Shown here: in pieces, positions 17,804-27,217 of the stretch | Numbering within the stretch: the first letter of the stretch is position 1 | Layout of the letters: each line of letters starts with the position of its first letter | Assembly (NCBI GenBank): GCA_003427395.1 | Contig: BFEA01000154.1 | Span: forward strand, 2,008,564-2,036,659 | Direction of reading: 5' to 3' | Source of the DNA: Chara braunii | Lineage: Eukaryota; Streptophyta; Charophyceae; Charales; Characeae | DNA: 28,096 nucleotides | Program-made: the position numbers and the translations under genes | Notes under the pieces: model-generated | The model's database searches: none | Seen by the model: the letters and a program-made list of their open reading frames with translations, nothing else | What the model was told of the DNA's origin: nothing

Positions 17804-17888
17804 CCTTTGGGGATCGGGGTTCCTTCTGCCACATGTCTACTTGAGAGTGCATGTAGCGAACGATCTAGACGGATCCCCCATGTGCTGA

Positions 17889-17962
17889 TGGTGAATTGAG
17901 GGGGCACACTCGTGACCCTTCAAACGAAAGGTGAATTGAGGGGGCACACTCGTGACCCTTCA
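17889..17962. repeat. 41-bp tandem repeat, two copies
   Basis: GTGAATTGAGGGGGCACACT followed by CGTGACCCTTCA occurs at 17890-17921 and 17931-17962, separated by AACGAAAG-type spacer. Confidence 0.9.
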
Positions 17963-18365
17963 TACTTCACTTTCGTTTTTTTGGGAGATTGAGTTATCTG
18001 CACCCGAATCGACATGTAGGCGGATCTACATTTCCTCACCCACCACAAGAAGATTGGCACTAGCCCGCCTTCGTCCACTTGTGGAATATTACAATCACCT
18101 CCCCCAAAGTTGAATCTCAAAACGACTAATGGACCTTGTTTGGACGAATACTGGTTGCATTTGTGGTACGATGAACAAGCGGATGTGTTTTCATGACAAC
18201 GCGATATTACTGAGAAACTCGAGTAGATGCCTTTTTTCACCACGACAGATGAAATCTACCATACTTGCAAATATTACGTAAGCTAGAGGTGTGCCGATGA
18301 CCTGTCATCGGAGATCATACCTGGCATGGTGAAAACTTGCCATGAGTGCATTGAAGCACACACAT
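17963..18365. other. No recognisable gene
   Basis: Short open frames without motifs. Nothing is identified between the tandem repeat and the (AC)n tract. Confidence 0.4.
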
Positions 18366-18366
18366 C

Positions 18367-18367
<1 letters not shown>

Positions 18368-18420
<53 letters not shown>
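18368..18420. repeat. (AC)n microsatellite
   Basis: A pure run of about 26 AC units, followed immediately by a GC-rich segment. Confidence 0.95.
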
Positions 18421-18422
<2 letters not shown>

Positions 18423-18499
18423 GTCACATGTCAGCGCCCCGCCTGCTGCGGCATCACCGCGGCACGCCTGTGACTTGTGGATATAATGTAATTTGGGGG

Positions 18500-18610
18500 C
18501 GGGGGGGAGAGGGGCAGCGGGACAGTGTGGCCACATGGTGCGCGCGCGTGCGGCAGCCTTGGAGCGGGATGGGGCGGGGCAGAGGGGCAGCGTGGGCACA
18601 TGGCGCACTT
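18500..18610. repeat. GC-rich direct duplication
   Basis: GAGGGGCAGCG, then TGG(C)CACATGG(T/C)GCGC, occurs at about 18508-18545 and 18578-18608, in a locally GC-rich stretch (18430-18660) with several CpG-rich segments. It may be a CpG-island-like region, but no promoter motif could be assigned. Confidence 0.6.
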
Positions 18611-18831
18611 GCGAGCAGCGTTCTTGGCCCTGTCGTGCGCACGCATGTGTGCTGATGACGCTTTCATTTTTTCGCCAGGTGTTTGTCACGCAGCACTGCT
18701 CCTTTTCCCCGCTGTTTCTCGTCTTTTCGCGCTGAAAAATGTCCAAAATCCCGCTATCAGGATTACACCATTTTCTCACACTTGCGGGATGAGATGGGTG
18801 TGAGCGGGGACTGTTCCTGCTCGATACCAGT

Positions 18832-19250
18832 GTGACACCCACTGGGATGGCGGTCCGTGAAGATAAAGACGAAGGGATGAGGGATATGGAGATGGAGATG
18901 GAAGGGACAGTGCAGCTCCAACGCAAACTGTGCCATTACCCAGTTGCGGCTGAGAAACATTCCAATAGAAGACAGAATGTCTATCTGAGTAATGACACAC
19001 TTTGCCTCTTCAGCCCCTTCTGCAACGAACGGAACAAACATTTTTTGCCGGCAGCGCTTTCAGCTACACACCAAGAGGAGGAGATTCGCCCCCATACCAT
19101 TGTATCTCGACCATGGAGAGAGAAGGCGGCAAGAAAATATTTGGAAACTCTGAGAGCGGCGACGGTGGGATGGAGGGCTCCACCTTTGTCCTATCATGGA
19201 AAAGAAGTTGATAATCCCTTCCAATCCCCCCCGGTCCTCCCTTTCTTCCC
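18832..19250 (+). CDS. Uncertain ORF segment, antisense-overlapped downstream
   Basis: A plus-strand frame runs 18832-19659 (275 codons). Its first part is acidic and basic (AVREDKDEGMRDMEMEMEG), lacks recognisable motifs, and might be an exon. Beyond about 19290 the same frame is simply the antisense of the LINE's C-terminal region, so the full ORF should not be taken as one gene. Confidence is low. Confidence 0.2.
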
Positions 19251-20169
19251 CTTTCCATTCCACCTTTGCGATTCAACCCCCTCTGTTCCGCTCCCAGCCA
19301 GTCCTTGTCCAGGTTTTTCTTCTACCATTTCCCACTGGATAGTAATGTCTGCCTGTACTTGTTGTTTGAGTGATTCTACAAACTACAGCCCCTCCAGGCG
19401 GACACCTTCCATTTCAAGTGTACGTTATTATTTCCACAAGGGCGCTGATAAAAACTGCTTCGCACCCGATTCTAAACATATGGTATTTGGGTGCACGGCT
19501 TCGTCGAGCAGCGCTTCCAGTCACATGGCTAGTGCATGGTGGTGCCTATCTATGCCACAGATGTCCCACCACCTCCAAAGCCAGATTGAGCCTTGGCACT
19601 GCAGAAATATGTGTTCTATCGTTTTCCATATTCATCAGGCCGGGAAGGATGCAATGTAGAGCTTGCACCAGGGGGCAAGTCCCCTTTGCTCCAGGTACGT
19701 CCTCTCGATCAGCTAATCATTTGTTAGAATGTTCCACCTGCCACTGTAATGAGGCCGTCCTTGAACCATGTAATAGGACAGAGGGCATCCCTTTCGATGT
19801 CGAGGTTTCTCATCCAACACTCCTCAACTATCTCCTTCAAGTTCACCCTGGGGAAAGATGGTTAATGGAAAGCCAAAAATTTGGTGCTTTTTTCGGTCCA
19901 TTGCCACAAGCTACGTCTTGGAAAATTTTGGAAACAAACAATGCAGGATCATCATACGAAGAAAAAAAAAGAAAAAACAGGCAACGGTCCAGGTCCAATC
20001 GATTGGGTCCAGGGCCAGGTGTGTGATTGGTGTGCCCGGTCTGTAGACTGGTAGCCCGTGATCCTTTTCCTTCAAGACCCTGATTCAATAATTTTTTATC
20101 TTTTTTTTACCATCTGGTTTCCTCTGGGTATTACCATGATAAGCCTGTTATTACTCATTATCTAGATTT

Positions 20170-20193
20170 AAAAAAAAAAAAAAAAAAAAAAAA
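20170..20193. repeat. Poly-A tract inside the LINE region
   Basis: A run of 24 A on the plus strand. The preceding 20000-20169 shows no LINE homology that I can see, so this may be another plus-strand retroposed insertion within the minus-strand LINE. No target duplication was found. Confidence 0.5.
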
Positions 20194-20945
20194 GAACCCA
20201 CAAAAACTTCCCCTTCCGGTTGAGCAGGCCTAACATCCACCGTTACCCACCATTCCCTCGCAACCCCGGATCCCTATCCAGTCGCTCTGTTCTAAGGTCG
20301 GGCCCTTTCTGAGCATGTGGACTGAACCCAGGGGTACCGACAAGATGATGGTATCCAATGCCTCCCCCACGTTATGGCAGTATTTCAGCCGCTCCCTGAG
20401 TACGGACTCTGGTACCCAATCTTTCGTTTCCAGGTCCCAAATATCCGCCACCCTAAGGACGCCCTGTTTAACCCAACCTTTTCATGAGATCTTAGTGCTG
20501 TGAACTTGTGTGATCCTATGGGAGTGAGAGAGATGGTAATGCCACGATTAACGAATAGAGGTTGTCTGTATACTTTCTTCTGTCATTGTGGCAGGACCTC
20601 GAGTGGAAGGGGCAACTTACACCACATTTTCAGTAATATGGTCCAGAAGGCATCATTTTTTAGGTTCCTTCTGACCACTTGTTTGTGTGATTCCTTCTCT
20701 TGACGTGCTCTTGATGATTGTTTTGCTCTCGGTCAGTTCCAGCCCTCCAGCCCTCCAGCTAGTCTATGTCAGGGGGGGAAGCCTATAGATTTGTTGTTAT
20801 AATGCGAGCACCTGTTATGGCGCTTGTGTGGCAAAGAGCAGATCTTTCACCCATTGAAGTGAAAGGGCCATCACTTGAGTGGTCAGATCGATGACCCCCA
20901 CTCCACCTTTAGGTCTAAGTTGCACCACTGACTGTCTGATGACCC

Positions 20946-21111
20946 TTTTTTTTTTTTTTTAAGCACCTGAGGAGAGGCTCCATCTATTGGTGGGGAGCGT
21001 CACCTGCTGGAAACCGGGTCCAGCGTCCCATATACAGAAAGCATTTAGAGTGTCCTAGGAGGAAAACACGGGGCTCCTGCCAGTATTGATTACCCTGGAG
21101 TCCAGGGGATC
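20946..21111 (-). mobile_element. R1 SINE-like element with target duplication, inserted in the LINE
   Basis: It lies between GACTGTCTGATGACCC (20930-20945) and GACTGTCCGATCACCC (21112-21127), a 16-bp duplication with 14 matches. On the minus strand the body ends in a poly(A) tail (the T-run starting at 20946). The core includes the hairpin GCTGGA/TCCAGC, the CTCCCCACCAATAGATGGAG block and a 5' segment with the hairpin CCCTGGA/TCCAGGG. LINE coding resumes on both sides, so the insertion post-dates the LINE. No tRNA A- or B-box is evident, so the origin of the family is unknown. Confidence 0.85.
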
Positions 21112-22130
21112 GACTGTCCGATCACCCTACTGACTGCAATACGACATTCATGGTTCCCCCTCCGTCGAAACGCCGCCACCTGCGTTTGGAGAGAGTTGGA
21201 GGCCTCTTTATTGAATGACCCAGAGGGAGGCAAGGATGACTTTATTAATGGCCAGGGTACGACCTATTAGCGAGGCACGCTTGTCTTTCCACTTGGATAG
21301 TTTTTCCGACAACTGTTGAGCGAGTCATTCATCAATCGAGGGTGGGCAGCCCTCTGCGGCTATCTGAACTCCCAACACTCTTACCAGTGTGTTTGTGGGC
21401 AGCCATTTAACCCGAGGGGATTCCTGTTGTCTGCCCCCCAGATAATGTATCCACCTTCTCAATGTTTCGTTAACCCAGTTCACTTTTATACCAGATAGAG
21501 TGCAAAAACGGTCCATACATTGCTTATTTCTAGCCTGTTTTCGGGGGAGGTGTCCACAATGAGTGTATGATTGTCTGCAAAGGGGGGAATAAATGAGAAC
21601 CGCTTCTTTTGGTATGGAAAACACAAACATTTTTCTGAATTTTCTTGTAGGTTCGTAGATTTGCCGGTAGTGCCTCCATAATTATGACAAAGAGAAAAGG
21701 GGTGATGGGATCTCCTTGGCATATTGAGCGTTCTAGGTGTGTTGTTGGGGCTAGCCTGCCATGCACCTGTACTCTCATCGTGATATTGTGGTGCAGGATC
21801 TCAATGAATCATCTCAGTCAAGGGGCGAAGTTGAGGTTCTTCAGACATTTGTCCAAGAAGGCTCAATCCACGTGGTCATGTGGTTTCTCGAAATCAATGG
21901 AAATTATGGCTGCATTGTGTTTCAACTGTCAAAAAAGCTTCAAGTTGATTATTTCGTTGACTAAGAGGATGTTATATTGTATCTTACATCCTTTAATGAA
22001 GCCTGTTTGTGATGGGTGTATAATGTCCCCCATCACATCGATTATTCGGTTTGCTAAGGTTGTCGTCGCCATCTTATAGATAATTGTTAGAAGAGTTATA
22101 TCCACACTATGTGGTGATAATCCATCAGAT

Positions 22131-22480
22131 CGCATGAGAGTGTGCCCCACATGGATTTCCAACACTCCTTTGGAAGCCTGTGTTACGTAACCACACGGCA
22201 CTCGTAGTGTTTCGTATCCGTAGGGACACCGATTGAAATAGGTGGGGAGTGCGCGAGGATTTAGGGCAGAGGAATTGAACCGCCAGCGGTGCCAGGTCAA
22301 AACTGAGGTTCTCGTCCCAGTTCCGAGGTTACCCTCAAACATGAACAAATTAAGAAGAGGACAGGACAAAATTGGAGGAATGACAAAACACAGACTACAA
22401 TCAAAAGTTGTCATCAATTCCGCAAAAACAAACTTAGATCCGCCGAAATGAAAAAACAACAAAGAAAAGATCAAGCCTAG
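22131..22480. other. Junction upstream of the truncated LINE
   Basis: LINE homology stops near 22130. The minus strand carries GGTTCAATTCC (about 22265-22275), which fits a Pol III B-box, but no convincing A-box or folding T stem accompanies it. No gene is recognised. Confidence 0.35.
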
Positions 22481-22690
22481 GTTATCACGCGTCCTACCAG
22501 TGAGGGGGCTAGCTGGCAGGATGGGAGTATGGCATAGCAGCAGCAGAGATGGTGGCTCCGCTGCAGTCAGTCTTGCCGGAGGGGGGTAAAATGGATTGAT
22601 GGGGGGTTTTCTGAGTCGTTCCTGAATTCTGCTTAATCATGAAAGTTGTCATGGACATGTCTGAAGATTCAAAAAAAAAAAAAAAAAAAA
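22481..22690 (+). mobile_element. Possible poly(A)-tailed retroposon
   Basis: About 190 bp of unique sequence ends in 20 A (22671-22690). AAGCCTAG occurs just before it (22473-22480) and again at the end of the A-run (up to 22696), which could be a short target duplication. The body matches no other repeat here. Moderate to weak support. Confidence 0.4.
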
Positions 22691-22696
22691 GCCTAG

Positions 22697-23515
22697 ATGG
22701 CATGAAAAATGGCTCCCCTTTTTGGGGACCAAGGAGCAGGAAAGTGGTGGGACTTGGGCAGGTCAGGGTTCATCTCAGCCGTCGGATCTGTTTGTCTCCT
22801 CACCGTCGGATAGCGGAGGGCTGGGGGGTACTCGGACTCGGAAGTTCGTTAGAAAGGCACACCTGCGTAGCGAGTGCGTCCCGGGAACCTACTAAGCGCT
22901 CCTTGATATCCTAGTACAACCGTCACCACAAGCACGAGTTCCCAAGCTTACACCATCGACAATTAAACTGGGGTTTCCGCGTGGCGTCCGTAGCTGACCA
23001 CCGAAGCACAGTAAGATTTGTATAAGGAATGATTAACCGTGGTGCGTCAAAATAATCAATCACAACAAACCCTTCCCCACCGGTATGGCAAGCCTTCAAG
23101 TTCAACAAGTTACAGAAGTGAACCCGGTTAGTCCGTAATAGCCTAAGCGATCTCCTTTTCGTTTTTTCTTTTCTTTTCTTTTTTTTTGATCTCCTAACAT
23201 CCGTGTTGCAATAGACTCCGCCTTCGTCTGCATCTGGGAACTCGGGGAGGCTACTATGGCGAATCGATGTGAGGTTTGAACATGGGCAGTTGTTCATGTT
23301 TTCACTCAAGCAAACAAACCTCGACTCCATACAAGTGCAGTTCAAATCCCAACTCCTTGGCCCAGAACACGAACAAAAATTGCGAGAATGAAAGCAGAAA
23401 CAGAGATTCAACTAAAATTATCACCTCAATGTAATGGGAAAATAAGCAACTCAGTCACCTTACATTCCTCTTCCAAGCGGAAGTGTGTAACGAAAGATGA
23501 TGGCTTGGCGGTCTC
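22697..23515. other. No recognisable gene
   Basis: Mixed composition with short open frames on both strands; the longest is a minus-strand frame at 22923-23411 without known motifs. A T-rich tract lies near 23160-23187. Confidence 0.4.
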
Positions 23516-24174
23516 ATGCTCATGCGAAACACAATAACCACCAAGTTGTGTAAGAACAAGAAGTACCCAGCTCCTCTTACCAGGGAGATAATCCGAGACT
23601 CATACGGGCAAACCTGGCAAGACCCTGCCAAACTGTTCTCGGAACTGAACAACGAACTTGACATTAAATGGAAACCGTGGAGGACAACGAAACCCCAATG
23701 GCAAAGGAAACCCTTGAATTTCGGGTCCCATACCTACAACCCAACTTTGTGCTGCTCCCTACCCCTGTGCCGACGGACCCAGCGCCCCCTTCCCCCCCCT
23801 GCCTTACCGCCCCAGCAGCACCTGCCCCGCGCATTGCCTCCTTCCTTGGCACTCACCTCGGCGCCTGCAGCATGACTCAAAAAGGACGGCCGGATCGATT
23901 GGCGATGGAAGGTGAGGATAGCAGCAACAGTATCAAAGGTGGACTGCCAACTCTAACTGCGGTGATTCGGGCATCGGGAGGGACACAGATGGTGCAGCAA
24001 TTTGGCCTAGACAGCCTTGGCAGGGTAGAGGGTTGATAGGGTCTATGCGGTTTTTAGGTGGTCTGGCGCAAAGACGTTCAGATGAGCTGTCTTTCAATAA
24101 ACCTAGGCTACAGCAGAAGTACAAGGCATGGACAGAAGCACAGGCCAACTATGGGTGCTTTTGGATCCGGCAGG
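23516..24174 (+). pseudogene. Degenerate coding-like segment, frameshifted
   Basis: The frame from 23516 begins plausibly (TREIIRDSYGQTWQDPAKLF, then SELNNELDIK). Protein-like sequence then seems to move to the next frame around 23668 (ETVEDNETPMAKETLEFRVP) and later, after a stop near 24036, to a third (SDELSFNKPRLQQKYKAWTE, then QANYGCFWIRQ). A splice-donor-like GTGAGT sits at 24175. The middle is Pro-rich. It may be the remains of a cellular gene or of a retroelement ORF1. No family is recognised. Confidence 0.35.
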
Positions 24175-24422
24175 GTGAGTGAAAGATGGGAGGGTGGGAG
24201 AATCCAGAGGGACTGAAAGACCTGCTGGGAACAATAGAAAAGTGTTGAGGTACAATGGGGTGCTGCAGATTACGGCTGGCTAAAACGACGAATGGGGGCT
24301 CCAGTTCGGGATTGGGATGACTGGCAGCTCCAAGGGACAATGGGGACCCCGAGGGACAAAGGTACAAGCACAGCCTACGGACCAAAGACTCGAATATTTC
24401 ATTTTGCGTGTTGTATTCAAGG

Positions 24423-24543
24423 GATGCTGGACCCGGTTTCCAGCAGGTGCCGCTCCCCACCAATAGATGGAGCAGCCCGACAGATAAGCCCTCAATTCTG
24501 TTGGTTCTCTTACCACCATCGGAATGGACGGCTTACACAAGGG

Positions 24544-24574
<31 letters not shown>
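24423..24574 (+). mobile_element. R1 SINE-like element
   Basis: Sense copy with the hairpin GCTGGACCCGGTTTCCAGC, the CTCCCCACCAATAGATGGAG block, GGTTCTCTTACCA, a GGGCTCTTT end and a 25-A tail (24550-24574). The region upstream of the hairpin (present in the 20946 and 25373 copies) is missing or diverged. This copy shows best how the R1 3' half continues into the poly(A) tail. Confidence 0.8.
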
Positions 24575-24940
24575 GGAAGTACCCAGCTCACTCATGCACT
24601 AAAGCAGACGGCTGGGATCGGTTCGATCAAGCGGAGGGGTGTAGCGGGAGTGACAACAACCAAGCAACCATCATTGCACAATTTGACATCCACACCATAA
24701 ATTGACTGACTTTCTAACAGCGAAGCATACATTCATCCATTTGACACTCACAACCAAGGTCATGCACATGACCTAGTACACACACTTAGTCTTCAGCATA
24801 CATGCATACCCAAACAAGCAGCGATGGTGAAAAGCAAAAGTACCTACAATTTGTCTTTAAAACGACATTAATGCCGATGCCACTAATGTGCAACCACCAT
24901 GTCCAACCTCAAGGCGTGCACCAACATATCCTCAAGGCCC
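24575..24940. other. No recognisable gene
   Basis: Sequence after the R1 tail, moderately A/C-rich, with only short open frames. Confidence 0.4.
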
Positions 24941-24942
24941 TG

Positions 24943-25062
24943 CCTTTGGCCACACCCTTCCCTCCATCACTGCTTAGTCTCCCCTCTGGCGACACCCTTG
25001 CATCCATCACTGCTTAGTCTCCCCTCTGGCCACACCCTTGCCTCCATCACTGCTTAGTCTCA
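24943..25062. repeat. 40-bp tandem repeat, three copies
   Basis: (T/C)(T/C)TGGC(C/G)ACACCCTT, then CCATCACTGCTTAGTCTC, repeats three times with a 40-bp period (starting at about 24943, 24983 and 25023) and one or two mismatches per copy. Confidence 0.95.
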
Positions 25063-25164
25063 CCGACTACCACCTGGTGAAGCTATCGCTAAGTTTAACT
25101 CACGCCGTCACTCTGCCCGTCCTTGGGCACGTCGAGCCTGTTCGGCGCCGCAACCTTCACACAT

Positions 25165-25372
25165 AGCTCACACAGCATTGCATGTTTAACATGCAACGAG
25201 TCCAAGAGCAACTCACTAGGAACCGAACTTATGACCTACCACCAAAGAGGTCGATTACTTAACTAATAGGTAATGTGAGCTGGGATGAAAGTGAATCCCC
25301 ATGCGGGACATTTCACCACACCCCAACATGAAAAGTCATCCATGACCAGTGTACCCAAACTCTACTCAACCC
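25165..25372 (-). repeat. tRNA-derived repeat, copy A
   Basis: On the minus strand a tRNA-like core begins AGCTCAC and ends GTGAGTT. The two pair as a 7-bp acceptor-like stem with one G-U. Between them are an A-box-like TTAGTTAAGT and a B-box-like AGTTCGGTTCC. The flanking sequence (GTCCAAGAGC on one side, GATGAAAGTGAA, GGGACATTTCACC and CTCTACTCAACCC on the other) is shared with copies B and C. The core does not fold into a perfect tRNA (short T stem), so this is a retroposed derivative. An R1 poly-T tract abuts its right end. Confidence 0.75.
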
Positions 25373-25590
25373 TTTTTTTTTTTTTTTTTTTTTTTAAACG
25401 GCCCCTGCTGATGTTATCGGTGCTGGTAAGAGCAGCCACCACTAACACTTGCGGAGAGGCTCCATCTATTGGTGGGGAGCAATGCCTGCCGGAAAACGGG
25501 TCCAGCGTCCCATGTACAAAAGAGTTTGGAGTACATCAAGAATGGAAAAAGTTGTGGGGGGGCCTGCCAGCATTGATTGCCCTGGTGACC
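25373..25590 (-). mobile_element. R1 SINE-like element, long copy
   Basis: Minus-strand element. The poly(A) tail is represented by 23 T (25373-25395), followed by the 3' half with GGTGCTGGTAAGAGCAGCC, the CTCCATCTATTGGTGGGGAG core, the hairpin around 25490-25507, and the 5' segment with CCAGCATTGATTGCCCTGG. This is the most complete copy of the family. No target duplication could be delimited. Confidence 0.8.
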
Positions 25591-26045
25591 AGGGGATTGA
25601 CTGAGCAGGTTAGGAGCAAGATATGACCCTGAAGTAGGAACCTCTTCACCGTAGAAACGGCGCCAGATATTTACTATTACAAACTGGTTCACTCCTCCCT
25701 TTACCATCCCCCTAGTTTCCAACGTACCACTACCTTCTATTTCCTTTCTCCCCTTACCATAAACAGTCGTTCAGGCTGCTAGCGTTGATCCACAGAAGGG
25801 GGGGGACTGGGTATTGTGGGTGTTGGAGCAGAAAATTGACAGATAGAAAGAAAGAAGAAAAGAAAGGAAAGACTTCCCGGTGGGGCTCCGGGGAGGAGTT
25901 CCTTGTCAAAAATGAGCCTAATAGGAGTAAGTAAGATGATGGGGATACCGTATATATCATTCAGGATAGAATCTCTGCCAGGGAGAGGGCATGGGGTGGG
26001 AAGGGGTCTGGGAAATCTGAGGGGGGGCGAAGTGGGGATGAGGGT
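25591..26045. other. No recognisable gene
   Basis: Purine- and pyrimidine-rich stretches with short open frames. Nothing further is identified. Confidence 0.4.
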
Positions 26046-26177
26046 TCAATGTGAGTCCAATCTTTGAAAATTAAACGATAGTCTCTTATTGCTTCCAGAT
26101 CCCCTTGTCCCTCTTCCTTGTCCTGCTCTCCATTCTACTCTTGCAATCCATCCTTCCCTCTCCCCTCCCACCCGATT

Positions 26178-26450
26178 GGTGCAAAATATTGTGATCTGTT
26201 TCCTGACATCTCTCACTTGTTTGAGAAGGTCCAACTGTGCTTCTGTGTCGTGCCATCTTTGTGTGAGTTCAAAATGTATTTGCTGTTGAATCTGTTCAGT
26301 AATTTCTGGCACTTCTACTCTCACTTTCTCCATGGTCAGCGTGCATCTCTGCCACCATAGTGCCCATAACACTGCTCTCCTTCCAAGTCTGTACATGTTC
26401 TCTACAAAGGTCGTGGCTGCTCCCGCTTGTGGCCAATGAGACTCTACTCG
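26178..26450 (-). CDS. Unrecognised coiled-coil-like exon candidate
   Basis: The minus-strand frame reads AATTFVENMYRLGRRAVLWA, then RCTLTMEKVRVEVPEITEQI, QQQIHFELTQRWHDTEAQLD and LLKQVRDVRKQI. The central 50 residues are helical and charged with Gln-rich heptad-like spacing, suggesting a coiled coil. A possible splice donor (GTGAGA) follows LLKQ near 26213. No domain is recognised, and no other exon of the same gene could be placed. It may be part of a retroelement protein. Confidence 0.35.
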
Positions 26451-26455
26451 TTCCT

Positions 26456-26717
26456 AGTGCACGTGAGGGGTAATTCACAACACTGGCTTGACCTCAACCA
26501 AGCACTACCGCAAGGACATCCGACCGGCTCTAAGTGCTTGTTTAATGTACAAGAAGTCCAAGATCAACTCACTAGGAATTGAACCTATGACCTGCCACCA
26601 AAGGGGTGGATCGCTTAACCAATAGGTAAAGTGAGTTGGGATGAAAGTGAAGCCCCGTGAGGGACATTTCACCCCACCCCAGCAGGAAAATTCATCTATG
26701 ACCCGGTGTACCCAAAC
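26456..26717 (-). repeat. tRNA-derived repeat, copy B
   Basis: The tRNA-like core pairs AACTCAC with GTGAGTT perfectly, i.e. a compensatory change relative to AGCTCAC/GTGAGCT in copy C. The A-box-like TTGGTTAAGCGATCC and B-box GGTTCAATTCC are intact. The left flank (GTGCACGTGAGGGGTAA, then CACAACACTGGC and GACC(G/T)GGC(T)CTAAGTGC) is shared with copy C and represents the uninterrupted form of the site that carries a poly-T insertion in copy C. The right end runs directly into an R1 fragment. Confidence 0.8.
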
Positions 26718-26830
26718 TCTATCTATTGGTGGGGAGCAGCACCTGCTGGAAACCGGGTCCAGCGTCCCATAGATACAACCATATCTTCACAAATTGGCAC
26801 AAACTGGGAACCGGGCCCAGCGTCCCATAA
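26718..26830 (-). repeat. R1 fragments
   Basis: TCTATTGGTGGGGAGC, then CACCTGCTGGAAACCGGGTC and CAGCGTCCCATA (26718-26775), is a good R1 core. A second partial core, CTGGGAACCGGGCCCAGCGT and CCCATA, lies at about 26805-26829. Poly(A) tails are missing. Confidence 0.8.
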
Positions 26831-26885
26831 GGAGTACGTTCAGAAAACTTCATCAGAAAAATTCATGAGAATGATCTAATTGGCC

Positions 26886-27196
26886 TAGTACACATGAGGG
26901 GTAAGTCACAACACTGGCGAGACCTCATCCAAGCACTTCGTCCGACTGGCTTTTTTTTTTTTTTTTTTTGTTAAAAAACACACCCTCGTCCGACTGGCTC
27001 TAAGTGCCTGTTTAACATACAACAGCTCACTAGGAATCGAACCTATGATCTGCCTCCAAAGAGGTGGATCACTTAACCAATAGGTAAAGTGAGCTGGGAT
27101 GAAAGTGAAGCCCATGAGGGACATTGTACCCCACCCGAGCATGGAAATTCATCCATGACCCGATCACCTGGTGTACCCATTTTTCTACTCAACCCT
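26886..27196 (-). repeat. tRNA-derived repeat, copy C
   Basis: The best-preserved core. AGCTCAC and GTGAGCT form a perfect 7-bp terminal stem, with A-box-like TTGGTTAAGTGATCC and B-box GGTTCGATTCC, 72 nt overall, the length of a tRNA. The T stem has only 4 bp. The shared sequence extends about 100 bp on the 5' side of the tRNA-like part, unusual for a simple tRNA SINE, so a composite or dimeric element is possible. The motif that begins the unit, AGTGCACGTGAGGGGTAA, reappears directly after its end (27197). Confidence 0.8.
26938..26999 (-). mobile_element. Ultrashort poly(A) insertion with 14-bp target duplication
   Basis: TCGTCCGACTGGCT occurs exactly at 26938-26951 and 26986-26999. Between the copies are 18 T (26952-26969) and GTTAAAAAACACACCC. 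On the minus strand this is a 16-nt body plus a poly(A) tail. Copy B of the host repeat has the uninterrupted site (CATCCGACCGGCTCTAAGTG), so this is a genuine insertion into copy C. Confidence 0.85.
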
Positions 27197-27217
27197 AGTG
27201 CACGTGAGGGGTAACTC

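Larger units (their letters stand above)
19290..22130 (-). mobile_element. LINE (non-LTR retrotransposon), 5'-truncated and decayed
   Basis: Minus-strand fragments in consistent order show a LINE polyprotein. RT block: TLLTIIYKMATTTLANRI, then HPSQTGFIKG and NILLVNEI (about 22110-21935). RT palm: ERSICQGDPITPFLFVIIME (about 21730-21670). Catalytic box: FADN in place of the usual FADD/YADD (about 21585). Then GIKVNWVNETLRRW and RVLGVQI, KLSKWKDKRASLIGRTLAIN (about 21295-21235), RPKGGVGVIDLTTQ (about 20910), IWDLETKDWVPES (about 20440) and a zf-RVT-like TIEHIFLQCQGSIWLWRWWD (about 19625-19565). Many stops and frameshifts, the mutated catalytic box and the missing 5' part (no endonuclease seen) make it dead. 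A SINE-like R1 element interrupts it at 20946-21111. The 3' end is approximate. Confidence 0.9.

Noticed and set aside
18650-18660. CTGATGACG as a second hammerhead core
   Set aside because: No GAAA box or pairing stems follow.
22265-22275. Minus-strand GGTTCAATTCC as a tRNA B-box
   Set aside because: No folding T stem and no convincing A-box at the right distance.
24943-25062. CRISPR-like array
   Set aside because: The three 40-bp units are directly tandem without unique spacers, and the window is eukaryotic.
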